DNA of 64,000 bases from Trebouxia sp. TZW2008 (taxonomy: Eukaryota; Chlorophyta; Trebouxiophyceae; Trebouxiales; Trebouxiaceae): assembly GCA_002118135.1 (NCBI GenBank), contig BDIU01000287.1, forward strand, positions 372,001-436,000, given 5' to 3'. Under the pieces are notes generated by a model. It ran no database searches, had not been told where the DNA came from, and saw only the letters and a program-made list of their open reading frames with translations. Positions 59,501 through 64,000 of this stretch are shown in pieces. The translations under genes and the position numbers were made by a program. Numbering within the stretch: position 1 is the stretch's first letter; every line of letters starts with the position of its first letter.

Positions 59501-62500
59501 AGTCTTGGGCGCCCCATACAGCAGCATAGACTTCACCAGTGGTGCCCTGCAGTAGCGCAGCTCATGTCACGTGAGCATCACCATCTGCCATGTATGGCAG
59601 AACATGCTCTGCCATGCAACTTGCAGATTAGGCTGATTGCTTACAGACATGGCTGGCAATAGATGTTGACTGTTGCAAGTGTCTGTTTGCAACTCCACGA
59701 CAGCGGAGATGCAGATGCTGTCACAGCATGCATATGCACCCCTTGACCGTGGCATCATGAGTATGGTCTACAGAAGCAGGCAATATGTTTCCTGATGAGT
59801 GTCTGAATTGCAGCTGCACAAGCTTGAGTTGTAATGCATTGGCTGGCATGGATGCAGCCTACATGGCTTGGGAGACACTGCTGGGTCAAACCTCCAAATA
59901 CGTCCCCTGCCTAGACAAACTATATTGCAGGACATTGTGCACGGTGGCACTTGCTTGGGGAGATCAGAACTTCTGGAAAGCAGTGGCGTACTTGGCATGG
60001 CAGTACTTGGAGGCGAAGGGATAGACGCAGTACTGCAGCAGCACTCGCCGAATCTGGGAGAAGGAGGGGTCAGGGATGAACCCCTGGGATTGCTTGACTG
60101 ACCCCACAAAGTTGACCGTGCCCAGGTAGTCTGCAACAGGCCTGGCAGGGTAGGGCCTGATGATCCCATTGCTCACCAGCTCTGCATACAGAGACTCTAG
60201 ACTACGCTCTGCCTGCACACGCGCACAGACGCTGTTCAGTAGTCAGACGTGCTGTGAACATACGTGGACCTCGTATGGCAGTCAAACGTCAATCTCATGT
60301 TTCAACCTCATGCACTTGAACAGTGTCAAATGCAATGTCAGCAAAAGCATTCATTCAGTGCTGAGCAGACACTGAGCTTGATCTGTGCTCTGCGCACTGC
60401 AGAACCTTGCAAGCATAGCTGTGACAGTATTGCATCCTCAAGCGTTCTTGTTCTTTTACTGTGTGAACTGACGTGTGGGGTGCAAGACTGAGGCATTGTG
60501 GGCTGTGGGTGACCTACATTGACCTTGATGTAAGCTCAAAGCTTGAATCGTACCGTGGGGTCCTTCTTTTTCTTGCCCTTGCCTTTGCCATCTTTGCCCT
60601 TCTTGGCCTTCTTGCCTTTCTTGCCCTTCTTGGCTTTGCCCTTCTTGCCAGACTTGGCAGCCCTTTCAGCTTCCACCATGTCCTGCAGTTGTCACCAGTC
60701 CTCTTCATCTTTCGCTGTGAATCAAGGATGCTTGGCTTATATCCTGAAAGTGACAGCAATAGTGTGCACTGGCACTGCTACCCTCTCAGCCGCCACCATG
60801 TTTTGCAATTTGATGCTGACCCCTTTCATTGTTTTTTTGCAACTCGACAATGCTTAGCTTATATTGCAAAAGTGACAACAACAGTATGCAATTGCATGAC
60901 TGCCCTCAGCCTCCACCATGTTCTGTCCTCTTGATCTTGTTTTCCATCAAGGAACGCATAGCTTCATATCCAGAAGTGACCGTGACATGCAGCTGCACGG
61001 CTGCAGCAGCCGATACTGATCCCGGGCTGCCTCTTTAGACAGAGGCTCCCGTTATGACGCATAACGGCGTAGACTTGACTTTTCTTTCGCTTCTTTTCCA
61101 ATACTGATGTTCCTGCATCTCTGGTGTGGTGTGGAGTTGTGTGGCTCAAGCACATGAGCAGCAGGATCAGCAGCACAGCAGCATCCTAACAAAAACATCA
61201 GCAATGTTGTCTTGCATTTGGGCAAGCAATACAGCTTCAAGCAATTGACTCAGGCAACCAAATGGCCTGCAATCATGTCCACTGTATGCAGCCACCAAGA
61301 AGAGGTATCTTTGCACCTGGAGGTCCTTGTCAGGACGCACCAAATGAGCAAGCCTGGCGAGACAGCAGTGAGGCCACACATATGTAGCACACATGCCACA
61401 TTACGTTGTGATCATCACTACCACGATCACACAAAATATGCTGTTCTCATGCAAGCTGATGATCTTCTATCATTACTTGTGGCATCGTCACCATTATTGA
61501 TGTGACTGATGTTGTAACAGTCATTCACCTTGAGGTTCTGCAGCAGGACCCGCATCTCTTCATCCACCTGCAGGCGCACTTGCTCAAACACCAGCGGCCT
61601 CAGCTCCTGCTTCACCAGGTCTGCCTCGTACTTCTGGGCGAGTGCATTTGCTCCCTCTGGGTGATCTTGCCATTTCTCCACATACAGCTTGACTGCAGCC
61701 TCCAGGTCTGGTATAAAGACGCTGGCATGCAGCTCTTCTTTCTTCTCCTCTTTTTCCTCCTCTGCGCTCACAAGCGATCTATGCCATAGTCATGTTCAAA
61801 AACCTTGATAACAGGTTGCTTTGTGACTTCTCCAGATCACAGCCTCAAGCTTGATGGTCAATGGTTGTTGAATGCACAAAAACCTCCATCAAATCGATTT
61901 GCCATTTCTCCAGCTTGACTGCAGCCTCTAACTCTGGGATGAAGACTGCAATGAGCTGCCTGACTGATGATCAGCTGACCAAAGGAGTTGTTGCTCATTG
62001 ACTGATTGTTTCTCAAGGGACCAATCGATAGTGTGATAAATGCATTGCCATGCAATGACTGGTTGACAATCAGCTGATCAAGTCAGTAGCAAATTCTTGA
62101 TCAATGTATGACAGCGCAACTGCAGAGGAATGAGTTGGCCAGGAAGTCACCAGCCATCGCATCATGACAGGTTTCAAGTGCATGACTGTGGTTGATGTGC
62201 GATGTGCTGCAAGCCATACATGGCATCTCGTGCGAATGGCTTCTGCTTCTGGCTTTGCCATATGATCATCTCTCTGGCTGGCCTGAGATGTCATGCACAT
62301 GTCAACACTCAGGGCAGCGTTGAATACCCTTCTGCCGGTGCTGGTCTCTTCATGGCAGGCAATACATGCAAGCTTGACTGCTCTACTGAACAGCTTGAGG
62401 CTCAACAGCATCAAATGAACAGGCATATCTGCTATTGCCAAAGGCACTGGCTGTCAGCCTGTGTTGCTAAAGCTATACTGCAAAGAGACAAGACTTGCCT

Positions 62501-63956
62501 TTACCCTTGCCCTTAGGCTTTGGCTTTTCAGGGGCCTTCTTGGCACCCTTCTTGCCATCTGTGGCTGGTGGGGGTGGAGGTGGGGCAGGTGGGGGGTTCA
62601 GAATGACCTTAGACCCACACTCTGAATCATCAGGGAAGTCTGGGTACTCCCCTGACTCAGCATCTCTGTTATCCAGAAACCACGCATTGATCTGCATTGC
62701 AAACACAATGTACTGTCTCAAACTACATTGCATCGAGCAAGATGACAGAGTATCATGCAACAGTGGTCTGGATGCTGTCAAGCTGTATAGGATCCCTGCA
62801 TGCCCAACAGCAGCAATATGTTGTACAACATGAACATGAGTGCCACTTGACATGTACAGAGTGAAGGCGCTCTCCTGAGCTTGCATGCGACAGCTTTTCA
62901 CCAGGAAGGGGTGTGCAGTACCTTATCCTGAATTGTCTCACGCATGCCCTGGCCTTCTGCATCTCTGACTTTGCCCTTTAGGGCCACGAAGGCCTCCTCA
63001 TACTCGCCCCAGCGCTGCTTCTGCAGGTCCTTGCGCCTCTGCGCTGTCAGCTGCTGCATTGCTTGAGCGCCTACTTGACCAGGACCTGGCTCCTGCAGAT
63101 GGATGCACAGTTCACAGCTCGCCCATGCTGGACTGTCTGTTTTCACCTTACACAGTCATTGTGACAAGTTACTTTCGGGACCATTGTCTTGACCAGAATA
63201 TACGATACTTTGCAAGCCTTGAGGCAGAACAGACACCACCATGACTGAGCATCTTATTACCTAGCAGGGTATGACTCTGACCTTTGTAGGGCATGGGCAG
63301 GAAATCTCTCACAGACTTGCATGTGGTGCTGACACGCTGCGGGCTGCTGCTGGTGTATGATGCAACAGTCACACAAGATGCTGACTGCATGGAACTGTGT
63401 TGATTGTACAAATGCCGCTGCTGGATCATTGCTCATGTACATTGTGCAAAGTGCTAGATGTCCTGATGTGGTGTCATGAGATGAAGCAGGTGCTCAACAT
63501 GGCAGCAAACATTTCACACAACAATCAGCAAATGCATGGCCGTGTATTGCAAGCGTGGCTAGCACTGCGTCTGTCATGATTGGCATTAAGATGATTTGCA
63601 GTAGGAGGTGAGGGTGTTGTGGTGGTGAGCACTGATGCTGCTGCCAGCTGCAGTAGCACGCATCCAACTGAAAGTGGCCAACATGGCTTGACAAAGACAG
63701 GCTGCTGCTGCTGCAAACTGACTGTAGTGCTGCAGATGCTAACAGCATCAGCCAGGCTCAGACACCTCTCTGATGCAGATGATGCTAACACAAGGACGGC
63801 TCAAGCATGCGAGTGCAGAAGAGAGCAGAGGCCAACTTGAGGCTTCATACGGATGAACTGCAGCTCTTCCTGAGCAGTCCTGTACACCCGCCGCCTTGTC
63901 AGCAAGCCACGCACTCCAGCTTGTATCTTGATTGCAGCTTTCTCTTGTGTAAGCAC
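56518..63956 (-). CDS. DRC11: Dynein regulatory complex subunit 11-like (IQCA1), 5' part outside window
   Basis: An AAA-type protein of the nexin-dynein regulatory complex of motile cilia. Minus-strand exons: 63956-63837, 63336-63282, 63085-62922, 62691-62505, 61761-61529, 60682-60554, 60212-59992, 59546-59381, 58781-58722, 58234-58004, 57363-57253, 56932-56762, 56595-56518 (TGA); 642 codons including stop, phases consistent. Order: IQ motif (KAAIKIQAGVRGLLTRRRVY), helical region, YPDFPDDSECGSK, Pro-rich tract, VRLQVDEEMRVLLQNLK, a Lys/Gly-rich exon, ERSLESLYAELVSNGI. The AAA core has Walker A GAPKTGKTS, Walker B SLIYIDEAEK and a sensor-like VLVMGCSSCP. Next come ISDGYSSGTIDQ and the C-terminal KTPIRVAIAQ, with a basic tail. 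Walker A departs from GPPGTGKT. The exact boundaries of exons 63336-63282 and 56595 are less certain. Five introns contain decayed exon edges. Confidence 0.85.
57835..57960 (-). repeat. Decayed copy of DRC11 exon 3' edge (parent 58004-58234)
   Basis: The parent end SCPQICVKKDEKAFINFFEK recurs about 130 bases further 3' as SYCPKSCVKKYETAFISLL. Both are followed by an ATCTACTGCCCCAT-type sequence and a donor. Here the 3' edge and donor were duplicated into the following intron, the opposite arrangement to most cases. Confidence 0.8.
58890..58965. repeat. 37-bp direct repeat in a DRC11 intron
   Basis: TGAAAGACAGATGCCATCTG followed by GATACGACAACCTATGC is repeated at once as TGAAAGGCAGATGCCATCTG followed by AATACGACACC. 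It is intronic and non-coding. Confidence 0.8.
59238..59312 (-). repeat. Decayed copy of the Walker A exon 3' edge (parent 59381-59546)
   Basis: On the plus strand CCTACCATGTCAGACACAAC followed by AAGAACAGTCTGCCCTAGGA mirrors CCTACCATGTGAATCATGAG followed by GGCCACGGTCTTGCCAGGGT of the parent. The donor (ATG|GTAGG) is kept in both. Confidence 0.65.
60690..60990 (-). repeat. Two diverged copies of the DRC11 Lys-rich exon start (parent 60554-60682)
   Basis: The plus-strand word TCAGCTTCCACCATGTCCTG of the parent edge recurs as TCAGCCGCCACCATGTTTTG at about 60787 and TCAGCCTCCACCATGTTCTG at about 60906. The following intron sequence (GCTTATATCCTGAAAGTGAC) is repeated with it, period about 120. 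The Lys-rich part is not duplicated. Confidence 0.75.
61880..61960 (-). repeat. Decayed copy of a DRC11 exon part (parent 61529-61761)
   Basis: The parent word GCCATTTCTCCACATACAGC followed by TTGACTGCAGCCTCCAGGTC has a copy reading GCCATTTCTCCAGCTTGACT followed by GCAGCCTCTAACTCTGG. A 6-base gap and later divergence break it. It lies in the 5' intron about 230 bases away. Confidence 0.75.
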
Positions 63957-64000
63957 CTGCAGCACATGCGCAGCTCTTGCTATGCAGACTTTGTCTTGGC
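63957..64000 (-). other. Intron of the DRC11-like gene at the window edge
   Basis: The acceptor (GCTGCAG on the minus strand) of the IQ-motif exon lies at about 63957-63963. The N-terminal half of the protein should continue beyond base 64000. Confidence 0.6.

Noticed and set aside
1..64000. A CRISPR array, operon or prokaryotic defence system
   Set aside because: Genes are intron-split eukaryotic genes on both strands; the tandem repeats are exon copies or satellites without spacers of CRISPR type.

Overview
The window looks like nuclear DNA of a green alga (Chlorophyta; a trebouxiophyte-like lineage is my guess from gene content and style). The reasons are: every gene is broken by many short GT-AG introns with acceptors of the form TGCAG or TTGCAG; the proteins include an OSR1/BLUS1-type kinase, a GAF-PAS-kinase, an expansin-like wall protein and a dynein regulatory complex subunit; and TGTAA, the usual chlorophyte poly(A) signal, follows some stops. 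The base composition is moderate and TGCA-rich. I rebuilt exon chains by hand from splice signals, phase and protein homology. For the seven main genes with a full or long chain, the exon sums are exact multiples of three.

Layout. 33-4398 (+) UV-damage endonuclease UVDE/UVE1. 5321-14585 (-) GAF-PAS-protein kinase, 5' end not found. 14.6-17.6 kb no clear gene, degenerate repeats and an inverted relic of a sacsin-type ATPase fold. 17601-24108 (+) sacsin-like HATPase/BTB gene carrying four in-frame stops and a frameshift, probably a pseudogene. 27048-28974 (+) expansin-like secreted protein. 30279-41449 (+) 1101-residue coiled-coil protein with an acidic tail; its introns hold a LINE fragment and MITE-like elements. 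42890-47333 (+) 790-residue protein with a p25-alpha/TPPP-like EF-hand region and a repeated SGR-S motif. 48071-54119 (+) OSR1/SPAK/BLUS1-like STE20 kinase. 54472-56254 (+) ribosomal protein eL8 (L7a). 56518-63956 (-) DRC11/IQCA1-like ciliary AAA protein, running off the right edge.

The most unusual signal cuts across genes. In at least five of them an intron holds a decayed tandem copy of the edge of the neighbouring exon, with its splice site, usually 60-190 bp long. About a dozen cases are visible. Most copies carry the acceptor and 5' edge of the next exon; in the DRC11 gene two carry the 3' edge and donor of the preceding exon. The copies are disabled by small indels, often in G runs. 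The pattern fits recurrent small tandem duplication across exon boundaries and bears on intron growth or gain by tandem duplication. One gene also shows a larger block duplication spanning several exons.

Two gene products (DRC11 and the p25-alpha-like protein) point to a retained ciliary/microtubule toolkit. The two kinases and the UV-repair enzyme are otherwise unrelated neighbours, as expected for eukaryotic gene order. No tRNA, rRNA, CRISPR or prokaryotic-type operon was seen.
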